Shown here piece by piece: positions 7,385-12,803 of a DNA stretch of 12,803 bases (positions within the stretch are counted from its first letter, which is position 1; each line of letters starts with the position of its first letter). The notes under the pieces are model-generated. The model did not search any database, had not been told where the DNA came from, and saw only the letters and a program-made list of their open reading frames with translations. This DNA is from Alphaproteobacteria bacterium (GTDB taxonomy: Bacteria > Pseudomonadota > Alphaproteobacteria > UBA8366), in contig JAOTYV010000115.1 of NCBI GenBank assembly GCA_029861675.1, forward strand, positions 1 to 12,803, read 5' to 3'. Both the position numbers and the translations under genes were made by a program.

Positions 7385-7401
7385 CTGATACGGCGGTTTT
7401 G

Positions 7402-7424
7402 AACGGGAGGCTTCACTCCCCGTT
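7402..7424. terminator. Possible shared hairpin between convergent genes
   Basis: The 28-bp gap between two convergent genes contains AACGGGAG (7402-7409), a 6-nt loop and CTCCCCGTT (7416-7424), which pair as an 8-bp stem with one bulged C. The right arm overlaps the end of the minus-strand hydrolase gene. The position suits a bidirectional terminator. However, no clear T run follows on the plus strand, and only a short T/A-rich stretch (GGTTTTG at 7395-7401) lies on the minus-strand exit side, so intrinsic termination is uncertain. Confidence 0.25.
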
Positions 7425-8438
7425 GCCGACTTCGGATTCGAATGCGTCCAAGGCGTCCATTGCATCTGCGGCGGCCTCCGTTCCTTCCGTCCGGCCAATG
7501 TGAAACAGCGCGTCGCCTTCGTTCACCACCGGCAATGTCGTGTGGCCGATCACGATGCCGTCGGCGCGGGCGACGATTTCGATTTCGGTTTCACCATAGG
7601 GATCGTTGATCAGGCCCAGCCGGTCGCCTGCTTTGACCAGCGCGCCATTATGGGTAACCAGACGCAATACGCCGCTGCTCGGCGCGCGCGCCCAGCCGCT
7701 TGAGCGGATGATGATCGGCGGTACCCGTTCCTGCCGTTCCTTGGGGCGGGGTAACATCTCAAGCGCACGCATGACCCGGAGGACGCCCCGGAGGCCGGCG
7801 CGAATCGAAACTTCCTCGAAGCGTAGTGCTTCGCCCGCTTCGTAGACCAGCACGGGAATTCCGCTCTCCCGGGCCGCGGCGCGCAGGCTGCCTTCACGCA
7901 AGCCGGCATTAATGACGATTGGCGCGCCGAAGGCGGTCGCCAGCCGTTCTGCATCGGCGTTGCCGAGGTTCGCGCGAATTTGCGGGTAGTTGGTGCGATG
8001 AATGGCGCCGGTATGAAGATCGATGCCGTGCGTGGATCCGCTTACGACTTCCGTCAGGAACAAATTGGCGAGGCGGGCCGCCAGCGAGCCGCTCGTGGAC
8101 CCCGGGAACGACCGGTTGAGATCGCGCCTGTCGGGCAGGTAACGGGACAACGACACGAAGCCCAGGACGTTGACGACGGGAACGGCGATGAGCGTTCCGG
8201 AGAGCCTTCTAAGCGCTGACTGACGCATCAATCGCCGTATGATCTCGACGCCGTTGATTTCGTCGCCATGCAGTGCGGCGCAGACAAACAACCGCGGCCC
8301 GGGCCGTCGCCCGTGCACCACATGCACCGGCATGGTGACTTCCGTATGTGTCGACAGGGCGGTCGCGGGAACATCCACCGTCGCCCGTTCGCCGGGCTTC
8401 AATGTGGTTCCGCAAATCGTGACCGGGCCCCATGTCAT
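7413..8438 (-). CDS. Succinylglutamate desuccinylase/aspartoacylase-family zinc hydrolase
   Basis: A 341-residue zinc carboxypeptidase-fold hydrolase of the AstE/AspA family (COG3608), which cleaves N-acyl or amide-linked amino acids. Zinc ligands are seen as His57 and Glu60 in AALHGDEINGVEI and His142 in GIDLHTG; DLNRSFPG at 106-113 is the substrate-carboxylate motif; Glu200 in VLVYEAGE fits the catalytic acid. After about residue 245 comes a beta-rich region (SSGVLRLVTHNGALVKAGD, then ADGIVIGHTTLPVVNEGDALFHIG) like a lipoyl/barrel-sandwich domain, usual in this branch. The last 24 residues are acidic and alanine-rich. The ATG at 8438 directly follows the rimK TAG with no gap (TAGATG), and AAGG lies just upstream, so translation is coupled to rimK. 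The context suggests trimming of RimK-made amino-acid tails or related peptides; this is inference, and the natural substrate is not known. Confidence 0.9.
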   Translation of the reverse strand: MTWGPVTICGTTLKPGERATVDVPATALSTHTEVTMPVHVVHGRRPGPRLFVCAALHGDEINGVEIIRRLMRQSALRRLSGTLIAVPVVNVLGFVSLSRYLPDRRDLNRSFPGSTSGSLAARLANLFLTEVVSGSTHGIDLHTGAIHRTNYPQIRANLGNADAERLATAFGAPIVINAGLREGSLRAAARESGIPVLVYEAGEALRFEEVSIRAGLRGVLRVMRALEMLPRPKERQERVPPIIIRSSGWARAPSSGVLRLVTHNGALVKAGDRLGLINDPYGETEIEIVARADGIVIGHTTLPVVNEGDALFHIGRTEGTEAAADAMDALDAFESEVGNGE

Positions 8439-9344
8439 CTAGCCCTTACCCCGGGTTCTGGTTTTGTTGGGTTTGGCATTCTTTTCGATGAATTCGATGA
8501 TCTGGCCGGCGATATCCAGCCCCGTCGCCTTCTCAACGCCTTCGAGCCCCGGCGACGAGTTGACCTCCATGACGACCGGACCATGGTTCGAGCGCAGCAT
8601 GTCGACGCCGGCCACATTCAGTCCGAGTATTCTCGCCGACCGCACCGCGGTCGACCTTTCTTCAGGTGTGATGCGCACCGTGTCCGCGCTGCCGCCGCGG
8701 TGCAGGTTCGACCGAAAATCGTCGGCGGCGCCTTCCCGTTTCATCGACGCCACGACTCTCTCGCCAATGACGATACAGCGAATGTCCGTGCCTCCGGCCT
8801 CCTTAATGAATTCTTGCACCAGGATGTTCACCTTTGCGCCGCCGAAGGCCTGAATGACGCTTCGGGCGGATGACGCCGTGTCGGCCAGCACCACGCCCAC
8901 GCCTTGCGTGCCCTCGAGCAGCTTGATGACCACCGGCGCGCCGCCCACCATGTCGATAAGGTCGTCGGCGAATTGCGTTGCATGCGCAAACCCGGTGACG
9001 GGCAGGCCGATCCCCCGCCGTGCCAGCAGCTGCTGGGACCGCAACTTGTCCCGAGACCGTCCGATGGCGACGGATTCGTTCAGCGGGTACACATCCATGA
9101 CCTCGAATTGGCGCAGCACGGCGAGACCGTAAAACGTGATCGAGGCGCCGATACGCGGGATGACCGCATCGAACCCGACAAGCGGCTCTCCCTTGTAACG
9201 GATTTCCGATCGGTGCGACGTGATGTTCATATAGACGCGCAGCGTATCGATGATCTCGATCTCGTGGCCCCGTTTCTCCGCCTCTTCGACGAGCCGCTTG
9301 TGCGAATATAAATTCGGGTTCCTGGCGAGCATTGCGATTTTCAT
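8439..9344 (-). CDS. rimK: RimK, ribosomal protein S6--L-glutamate ligase (ATP-grasp)
   Basis: A 301-residue ATP-grasp amide ligase, very close by eye to E. coli RimK (300 residues), which adds glutamates to the C-terminus of ribosomal protein S6 and can make poly-glutamate. Shared stretches include the N-terminus [95 protein letters not shown] and [15 protein letters not shown], covering the ATP- and magnesium-binding positions. The frame is open to 9467, but the ATG at 9344 matches the RimK N-terminus and has a GGAAGGAAG purine run about 9 nt upstream. The C-terminus ends in a short basic tail (KTRTRGKG). It lies 19 nt after the zinc-protease-family gene and abuts the aspartoacylase-type gene, forming one operon. 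In Pseudomonas, RimK is part of a rimABK system that modulates the ribosome and proteome. Confidence 0.95.
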   Translation of the reverse strand: MKIAMLARNPNLYSHKRLVEEAEKRGHEIEIIDTLRVYMNITSHRSEIRYKGEPLVGFDAVIPRIGASITFYGLAVLRQFEVMDVYPLNESVAIGRSRDKLRSQQLLARRGIGLPVTGFAHATQFADDLIDMVGGAPVVIKLLEGTQGVGVVLADTASSARSVIQAFGGAKVNILVQEFIKEAGGTDIRCIVIGERVVASMKREGAADDFRSNLHRGGSADTVRITPEERSTAVRSARILGLNVAGVDMLRSNHGPVVMEVNSSPGLEGVEKATGLDIAGQIIEFIEKNAKPNKTRTRGKG

Positions 9345-9363
9345 AATTCGATGCTTCCTTCCA

Positions 9364-9834
9364 TTAATTAGTATAGATCCTGACGATGTCGGCCCGTTTC
9401 CTTCGGCCGGTTCGATATGATCGAGTCGGATCCACGAGCGTCCGTCCGCGCAAGGCGGTGCGGCCAAGCAGCATCCGGAACTGCATCGTGTCCCGGTCGG
9501 TCAAGGTCATCTCGATCGGCCATTGCTCGCCGCCCAGAAGTATTTCAACTTCGATAGTGTAGCGTGTCTCGCGATGTCCGCCGGAATCCGTCACCGCGCG
9601 CCGGTCAAGAATATCGGCTTCGCATTCGACGACGATATCTTTGCGCCGCTGGACCGGATGGACGCCAAACCGGATGCGTTCGACGCCGTTGACCGAGAAA
9701 GGTTCGAGGTAAAACGCATGCAGCGCCGAGGTGCGTGCGCCGGTGTCGACCTTCGCCTTGATTGCGGGAAGGTTCAGGGCCGGAATCGCGACCCATTCAC
9801 GCCAGCCGACCAGTCGTTCTTCATGGGTCGTTAT
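9364..9834 (-). CDS. RimK-associated ATP-dependent zinc protease family protein (COG4067, retropepsin-like)
   Basis: A predicted aspartyl-protease-fold protein of the family annotated as 'ATP-dependent zinc protease' (COG4067), commonly found beside rimK and called RimB in Pseudomonas. The core is [20 protein letters not shown], then [13 protein letters not shown] with the retropepsin-like Asp-Thr-Gly at 30-32, and [20 protein letters not shown] near the C-terminus. With the proposed start it has 156 residues, normal for the family (about 150-165). No ATG, GTG or TTG lies where the family starts. The proposed start is the ATA at 9834-9832, because GAGAGG (9848-9843) is 8 nt upstream and the product begins [10 protein letters not shown] after the initiator. 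The nearest standard in-frame starts are TTG at 9948 and ATG at 10029; these add 38 or 65 residues that resemble no part of the family, and automated calls will probably use one of them. It is first in the rimK operon. Family and frame are secure; the start is not. Confidence 0.85.
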   Translation of the reverse strand: MTTHEERLVGWREWVAIPALNLPAIKAKVDTGARTSALHAFYLEPFSVNGVERIRFGVHPVQRRKDIVVECEADILDRRAVTDSGGHRETRYTIEVEILLGGEQWPIEMTLTDRDTMQFRMLLGRTALRGRTLVDPTRSYRTGRRKRADIVRIYTN

Positions 9835-9926
9835 GTTGAAAACCTCTCTATTGTCGACTGCTTTGAAGGGTGATTTCCGAGCATAGCAGTCGCGGAGTTG
9901 CGGAAGACAGACAATTCTCTTCCCAA

Positions 9927-9963
9927 TTTTGGCCGGATTTCCCGCCAAAACTCTCGCGGAGAG
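9927..9963. repeat. Two back-to-back hairpins upstream of the rim cassette
   Basis: TTTTGGC (9927-9933) pairs with GCCAAAA (9944-9950); after one C/C mismatch, GG pairs with CC around an ATTT loop, making a 24-nt nearly perfect stem-loop. Directly adjoining is CTCTC (9951-9955), GCG, GAGAG (9959-9963). In minus-strand RNA they would lie about 95-130 nt upstream of the proposed ATA start of the zinc-protease-family gene, so they would sit in its 5' leader. Neither is followed by a T run on either strand, so terminator function is not supported. Confidence 0.4.
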
Positions 9964-10047
9964 TATTACGATTTGGCCGAACCGCGAGTTCGAGACGGTG
10001 CGTTTCAATTCGCGAGGATGTTGCGGCATGGCACAGGGAGGTCACCC

Positions 10048-10212
10048 ATGGACAGAGGGCCGTCGGGCGTCCAAGGCGCTCGGCGTCTTGCAGTGATATT
10101 CGGCCAAAACGGCGATTTACCAATGTTCGCCGGTAAACTTCGCCGCGAGAATTTCCGGATATCCGTTGCTTCAATCGTGGACCGGTCGCCGATTGTCGTT
10201 GCCGTGGCATAG
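10048..10212 (+). CDS. Possible 54-residue small protein, unrecognised
   Basis: An ATG at 10048 follows AGGGAGG (10035-10041) by 6 nt, the strongest ribosome-binding site in this gap, and opens a 54-residue frame ending at TAG 10210-10212. The product (starting MDRGPSGVQGARRLAVIFG and ending IVVAVA) is basic in the middle, has no signal peptide or clear membrane helix, and resembles nothing I know. The same frame stays open upstream to a TTG at 9898. A strong stem-loop (10110-10145) lies inside it, which could mean the stretch is structured RNA rather than coding. Low confidence. Confidence 0.2.
   Translation: MDRGPSGVQGARRLAVIFGQNGDLPMFAGKLRRENFRISVASIVDRSPIVVAVA
10110..10145. repeat. Stem-loop, 12-bp stem with a 2-nt bulge
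   Basis: CGGCGATTTACC (10110-10121) pairs with GGTAAA (10132-10137) and TCGCCG (10140-10145), with CT (10138-10139) bulged out and a 10-nt loop between the arms. All twelve pairs are Watson-Crick, making it the best stem in the gap. No T run follows on either strand, so it is not an obvious intrinsic terminator. It lies about 320 nt before the CBS-protein start and about 275 nt before the proposed zinc-protease-family start. Confidence 0.45.
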
Positions 10213-10468
10213 ATCGCCGGTTTAAGTCTCGCGCGCATGCGTTGCAGGCGTTTGATCGATCTGATCGGATGCCGGCCAATCGGTTGCAGGTTATTACGGC
10301 CATGACATTTGCGAAATTGGCGCCGGACCTAAAACCGCCCGGATACGATTGGCGGCCTTTCGTATAGATCCAAGATCAGGCCCCGGCGTCTCGGGTGGGA
10401 TAATCGGGCGGGGTGCCGGCATCCCGGTTGCCGCGGGAAACAAGACTGTTGGAGCAAGAGAGCGGAAC

Positions 10469-11821
10469 ATGTTGACGATTGAAGAAAGTGCCTTGAGCCT
10501 ACTCGCCGTGGTTTTGCTGCTTGTGGCGAATGCATTTTTTGTCGCCGCCGAATTTGCGCTTGTGAAGGCGCGGGAATTCCGGATTGACAGTCTCGCGACC
10601 GAAGGCGGATACGCGGCGAAGCTAACGCAAAGAATCCAGGCGAATCTCGAATCCTACCTTGCGGCGTGCCAGCTCGGAATCACGATGGCATCGCTCGGCC
10701 TTGGCTGGGTGGGCGAACCCGCCGTAGCAGCATTGCTGCGGCCGCTGCTCGAACCGGCCGGATTGAGCGAGGCGGCACTCCATACGATTTCATTCCTGCT
10801 CGGCTTTACGATTTTTTCGTCACTGCACATTGTCGTTGGTGAACAGGTGCCGAAGACGCTGGCGATTCGAAAACCCGAACCTGTATCGCTTCTGTGCGCC
10901 ATTCCCTTGCGGGTCTTCTATATCCTGCTGTTCCCCTTGACCTGGATTCTGAATTGGGCGTCCCGCGGTATTCTGCGAATGCTCGGCGTCGAGGAAGCGC
11001 CGCACGTGGAGGTGCTCAGCAATCTAGAAATCCGCGGCATCGTCAATACGTCGGCCGTACACGGCGAACTGAACGAAGACCGGGCGGAGATGATCCACAA
11101 TTTGTTTCGCTTCGACGAACGGGCAGTCAGCCGTGTGATGATCCCGCGATTGGAATGCGACGTCCTGCGGCTCGACAGTCCGGCCGAGGTTAATATCGCC
11201 ATCATGAAGGAAACCAAGCACTCCCGATTTCCCGTAGTGGAGGGTAGCGCGGACAATCTCGTCGGCGTCATTCTTATGAAAGACCTGGTGGATGCAATGT
11301 TGGACGGCAACGCAACGCCGTGGTCCGACCTGAAATCGTTTTGTCGGGATCCGCTTGTCGTTCCCGAGACGAACAAGGTGTCCGGCCTGTTCGACACGAT
11401 GCGCGCGGTCAAGGGCCACATGGCGTGCATCGTCGACGAGTACGGCGCTTTTGTCGGGCTGGTTACGCTCGAAGATCTGCTGGAGGAGATCGTCGGCGAC
11501 ATCGCGGATGAGACCGACGAGGGCAATTCGGATTTTCCGATCGTCGCGACCGAGTCGGGATGGGACGCGCATGGCCTGGCGTCGCTTGCCGATGTCGAGC
11601 GCGACACCGGCTTTGTCGTCGACGACAACTTTAACGCCAATACGCTTTCCGGACTGTTCATGAACCGTCTGGAGCGCATTCCACGTGTCGGAGATCGCGT
11701 AATCGAGGGACCGTACCGATTCACCGTCAAGGCGATAGAGGACCGGCACGTCAGACTTGTACAGATAGAAAAGCTTGATGTTATCGCAGACCCGATCGAA
11801 GGAGAACCAAACGATGGATAA
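10469..11821 (+). CDS. CorC/HlyC-family CNNM-type membrane protein (DUF21 - CBS pair - CorC_HlyC)
   Basis: A 450-residue inner-membrane protein of the hemolysin C/CorC (CNNM) family, whose members include magnesium and other divalent-cation efflux proteins. Domain order: DUF21 membrane domain at roughly 5-190 (VANAFFVAAEFALVKAR at 19-35, LGITMASLGLGWVGEP at 69-84, HIVVGEQVPKTLAI at 120-133); a CBS pair at about 220-345 (SRVMIPR, HSRFPVVEG, GVILMKDLVD, then ACIVDEYGAFVGLVTLEDLL at 319-338 and EEIVGDIADE); and a C-terminal CorC_HlyC domain at about 355-437 with NTLSGLFMNRLERIPRVGD. The frame is open from 10349, but the ATG at 10469 starts directly before the first membrane segment, as is normal for the family, and has a GAGAGCGGA purine-rich lead. 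The stop overlaps the start of the next gene by 8 nt. The transported ion is inferred only from the family. Confidence 0.92.
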   Translation: MLTIEESALSLLAVVLLLVANAFFVAAEFALVKAREFRIDSLATEGGYAAKLTQRIQANLESYLAACQLGITMASLGLGWVGEPAVAALLRPLLEPAGLSEAALHTISFLLGFTIFSSLHIVVGEQVPKTLAIRKPEPVSLLCAIPLRVFYILLFPLTWILNWASRGILRMLGVEEAPHVEVLSNLEIRGIVNTSAVHGELNEDRAEMIHNLFRFDERAVSRVMIPRLECDVLRLDSPAEVNIAIMKETKHSRFPVVEGSADNLVGVILMKDLVDAMLDGNATPWSDLKSFCRDPLVVPETNKVSGLFDTMRAVKGHMACIVDEYGAFVGLVTLEDLLEEIVGDIADETDEGNSDFPIVATESGWDAHGLASLADVERDTGFVVDDNFNANTLSGLFMNRLERIPRVGDRVIEGPYRFTVKAIEDRHVRLVQIEKLDVIADPIEGEPNDG

Positions 11822-12656
11822 GGTATTCGACTGGAGTGCGCCTCTGGTCGCGGCGACATCGCGAATGATCCAAGGTTTTCTGGAGTATCTGCCGCAACTC
11901 ATTGGCGCTGCCGCCATCCTCATTGTTGGATGGCTGGTCGCTCGTATGCTGAAGGCCCTGACCATCCGGCTGGCAAATAGTTTTGACCGGCTCTCGGGTT
12001 ACATTGGAATAAGCAATGTTATCGCTACCAAAAAAATCAGCGAGTCAGTGGTCGTGATCATCGCCAATGTGATCTTCTGGCTGGTGATCCTGTTTTTCCT
12101 GACCGCGGCGACCAATTTGCTCGGGCTTACAATGTTCGCGGGTTGGCTCGATCGCATGATCGGGCACCTGCCTAATATTCTGTCCGGTATTCTGATAATT
12201 TTCGCCGGCGTGGTTGTCGGCAACATTGTTAGGGATGCAACCGTGACCGCGGCCCAGGCCATGCATTCTCGCCAACGTACTCTTCTGGCGCGGGGGGCAC
12301 AGATTTTCACGGTCGCAACGATTATCGTGATCGGTATCGATCAAATCGGCATCGATATCACGGTCCTCATTACGGTCATCGCCATTGTTATCGCCGCCGT
12401 GCTGGGCGGCCTGGCGATTGCGTTCAGCCTCGGTTCCAGGACCCTCGTCAGCAATCTCATCGGCGCGCGCTATCTGAACAAGGATTACCGGGTCGGCGAG
12501 GCAATTCGCGTCGGCGGTATTGAAGGCACGGTGCTCGAGATTTCGCCCGTCGCCGTCATCCTGGAAACCGCCGAAGGCCGGATGACGGTTCCCGCCAAGA
12601 TTTTTGGCGAGGAATCCAGCATCCTGCTTCATCGGGAACAAGCCAATGTCGGGTAG
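11814..12656 (+). CDS. MscS-family mechanosensitive ion channel protein
   Basis: A 280-residue inner-membrane protein with the arrangement of small MscS-like channels. Hydrophobic segments lie at about 24-46, 78-101, 117-139, 161-179 and 183-207. The last is a glycine/alanine-rich pore-type helix (VIAAVLGGLAIAFSLGSRTL), followed by ARYLNKDYRVGEAIRVGGIEGTVLEI, the MscS beta domain, at about 219-270. The protein stops soon after the beta domain, so it lacks the longer C-terminal alpha/beta part of E. coli MscS. The frame extends upstream to an ATG at 11775, but the ATG at 11814 has AAGGAG 9-10 nt before it and overlaps the CorC-like stop by 8 nt (ATGGATAA), which suggests translational coupling. 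Likely role: relieving turgor at osmotic down-shock, or ion flux tied to the neighbouring CorC-like and MgtE-like proteins. Confidence 0.9.
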   Translation: MDKVFDWSAPLVAATSRMIQGFLEYLPQLIGAAAILIVGWLVARMLKALTIRLANSFDRLSGYIGISNVIATKKISESVVVIIANVIFWLVILFFLTAATNLLGLTMFAGWLDRMIGHLPNILSGILIIFAGVVVGNIVRDATVTAAQAMHSRQRTLLARGAQIFTVATIIVIGIDQIGIDITVLITVIAIVIAAVLGGLAIAFSLGSRTLVSNLIGARYLNKDYRVGEAIRVGGIEGTVLEISPVAVILETAEGRMTVPAKIFGEESSILLHREQANVG

Positions 12657-12803
12657 ATTCGCGCTCGCGCAACAATACGTCGAGGTGTATCCGCAAGCCG
12701 CCGCCCGCGTGCTGGAGGCGGCTGTGCCGACGCTGGCGTCGACATTCATCGATTCTGTTGCGGACAAGAACAGTTCAAGCCTGCTCGCGTCGATGTTGCC
12801 GTT
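12646..12803 (+). CDS. MgtE N-terminal-domain-like protein, 3' truncated by the window end
   Basis: A frame opening at ATG 12646, inside the last codons of the channel gene (11-nt overlap), and still open at the window end; 52 residues are visible. It begins MSGRFALAQQYVEVYPQAAA and continues with RVLEAAVP and SLLASMLP. This spacing of short helices, with VLE...P and LL..MLP, resembles the helical repeat of the MgtE intracellular N-terminal domain, a magnesium sensor. GGGA lies about 8 nt upstream. The start and overlap agree with the tight operon style of the two genes before it. Whether a CBS pair and the MgtE membrane domain follow cannot be seen, so a stand-alone N-domain protein is equally possible. 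Confidence 0.6.
   Translation, partial: MSGRFALAQQYVEVYPQAAARVLEAAVPTLASTFIDSVADKNSSSLLASMLP

Larger units (their letters stand above)
9835..10468. other. 634-bp intergenic region with several inverted repeats
   Basis: This gap separates the divergent rim cassette and the CBS-protein operon and must hold both promoters. No open frame here gives a protein I recognise. It contains several potential stem-loops, listed separately, plus an inverted pair TTTGGCCGAA (9972-9981) / TTCGGCCAAA (10099-10108), a 7-bp pair CGCGAGA (10144-10150) / TCTCGCG (10227-10233) and the palindrome CGCATGCG (10234-10241). One short frame with a strong ribosome-binding site (10048-10212) is listed separately. I found no convincing -35/-10 pair. 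It could be a long structured leader of the rim operon, a noncoding RNA or a decayed gene; sequence alone does not decide. Confidence 0.5.

Noticed and set aside
9813..9827. Frameshift explanation for the missing start (an ATG at about 9824-9822 in another frame, followed by AAGAACGA)
   Set aside because: A single inserted base would join this ATG to the family motif, but it lies 18 nt from GAGAGG, too far, while ATA is at the ideal 8 nt. The ATA explanation needs no frame change.
9364..10029. 221-residue version of the zinc-protease-family protein starting at ATG 10029
   Set aside because: The extra 65 residues do not resemble the family, no ribosome-binding site precedes that ATG, and the length exceeds the family norm. 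It remains possible, so the ATA start is given as a finding, not a certainty.
9848..10303. Minus-strand 151-codon frame in the 634-bp gap
   Set aside because: Cys/Arg/Ser-rich sequence without motifs or a convincing ribosome-binding site; it overlaps the hairpins and the leader of the protease-family gene.
10918..11965. Two 313-codon minus-strand open frames opposite the CorC-like gene
   Set aside because: Both are compositional shadows (Ser/Arg/Thr-rich or Arg/Asp-rich) with no domain, opposite a well-supported plus-strand gene.
1..12803. Mobile elements, CRISPR arrays, tRNA or rRNA genes, phage genes
   Set aside because: I looked for transposase or integrase motifs, regular repeats and tRNA-like folds and found none; genes are ordinary metabolic and membrane families.

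Overview
The window is a GC-rich stretch (by eye, high fifties to about 60 percent) of a proteobacterial chromosome. An alphaproteobacterium is the best guess, from the TRAP transporter, the PuuE-like deacetylase, the Nu-type GST and the RimK cassette, but no marker gene confirms it. Genes are tightly packed. I see no rRNA, tRNA, CRISPR array, insertion sequence or phage gene.

Region 1 (1-7384) looks like small-molecule transport and catabolism. It opens with the end of a TRAP small permease (DctQ type) and a complete large permease (DctM type); the solute-binding protein is presumably upstream, outside the window. Convergent to them is a minus-strand run: a Nu-class (YfcG/YghU-like) glutathione transferase, an Asp/Glu-racemase-fold protein of the maleate isomerase/arylmalonate decarboxylase group, and a PuuE-like polysaccharide deacetylase-fold hydrolase. 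Divergent from the GST, across 81 bp, is a zinc-free quinone oxidoreductase. It is followed by a TauD/TfdA-type Fe(II)/2-oxoglutarate dioxygenase and an amidohydrolase of the lactonase-like COG3618 group, which abut or overlap. Substrates cannot be named from sequence.

Region 2 (7413-9834, minus strand) is a compact three-gene cassette: a retropepsin-like zinc-protease-family protein (COG4067), RimK (the ATP-grasp ligase that adds glutamates to ribosomal protein S6), and an AstE/aspartoacylase-type zinc hydrolase. It reads as a make-and-remove system for amide-linked amino-acid tails. The first gene lacks a normal start codon where the family's N-terminus falls: an ATA sits 8 nt after a GAGAGG ribosome-binding site.

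Region 3 (9835-10468) is about 630 bp with no convincing gene but with several inverted repeats, including two back-to-back hairpins and a 12-bp stem with a 2-nt bulge. It separates the rim cassette from the divergent operon.

Region 4 (10469-12803, plus strand) is a membrane/ion operon: a CorC/HlyC-type DUF21-CBS protein, an MscS-family channel, and the start of a protein resembling the MgtE N-terminal domain, cut by the window end. Their reading frames overlap by 8 and 11 nt, so translational coupling is likely. A role in magnesium or osmotic homeostasis is inferred.

The items most worth a second look are the ATA start of the zinc-protease-family gene, the racemase-fold protein lacking both usual cysteines, and the structured 634-bp gap.
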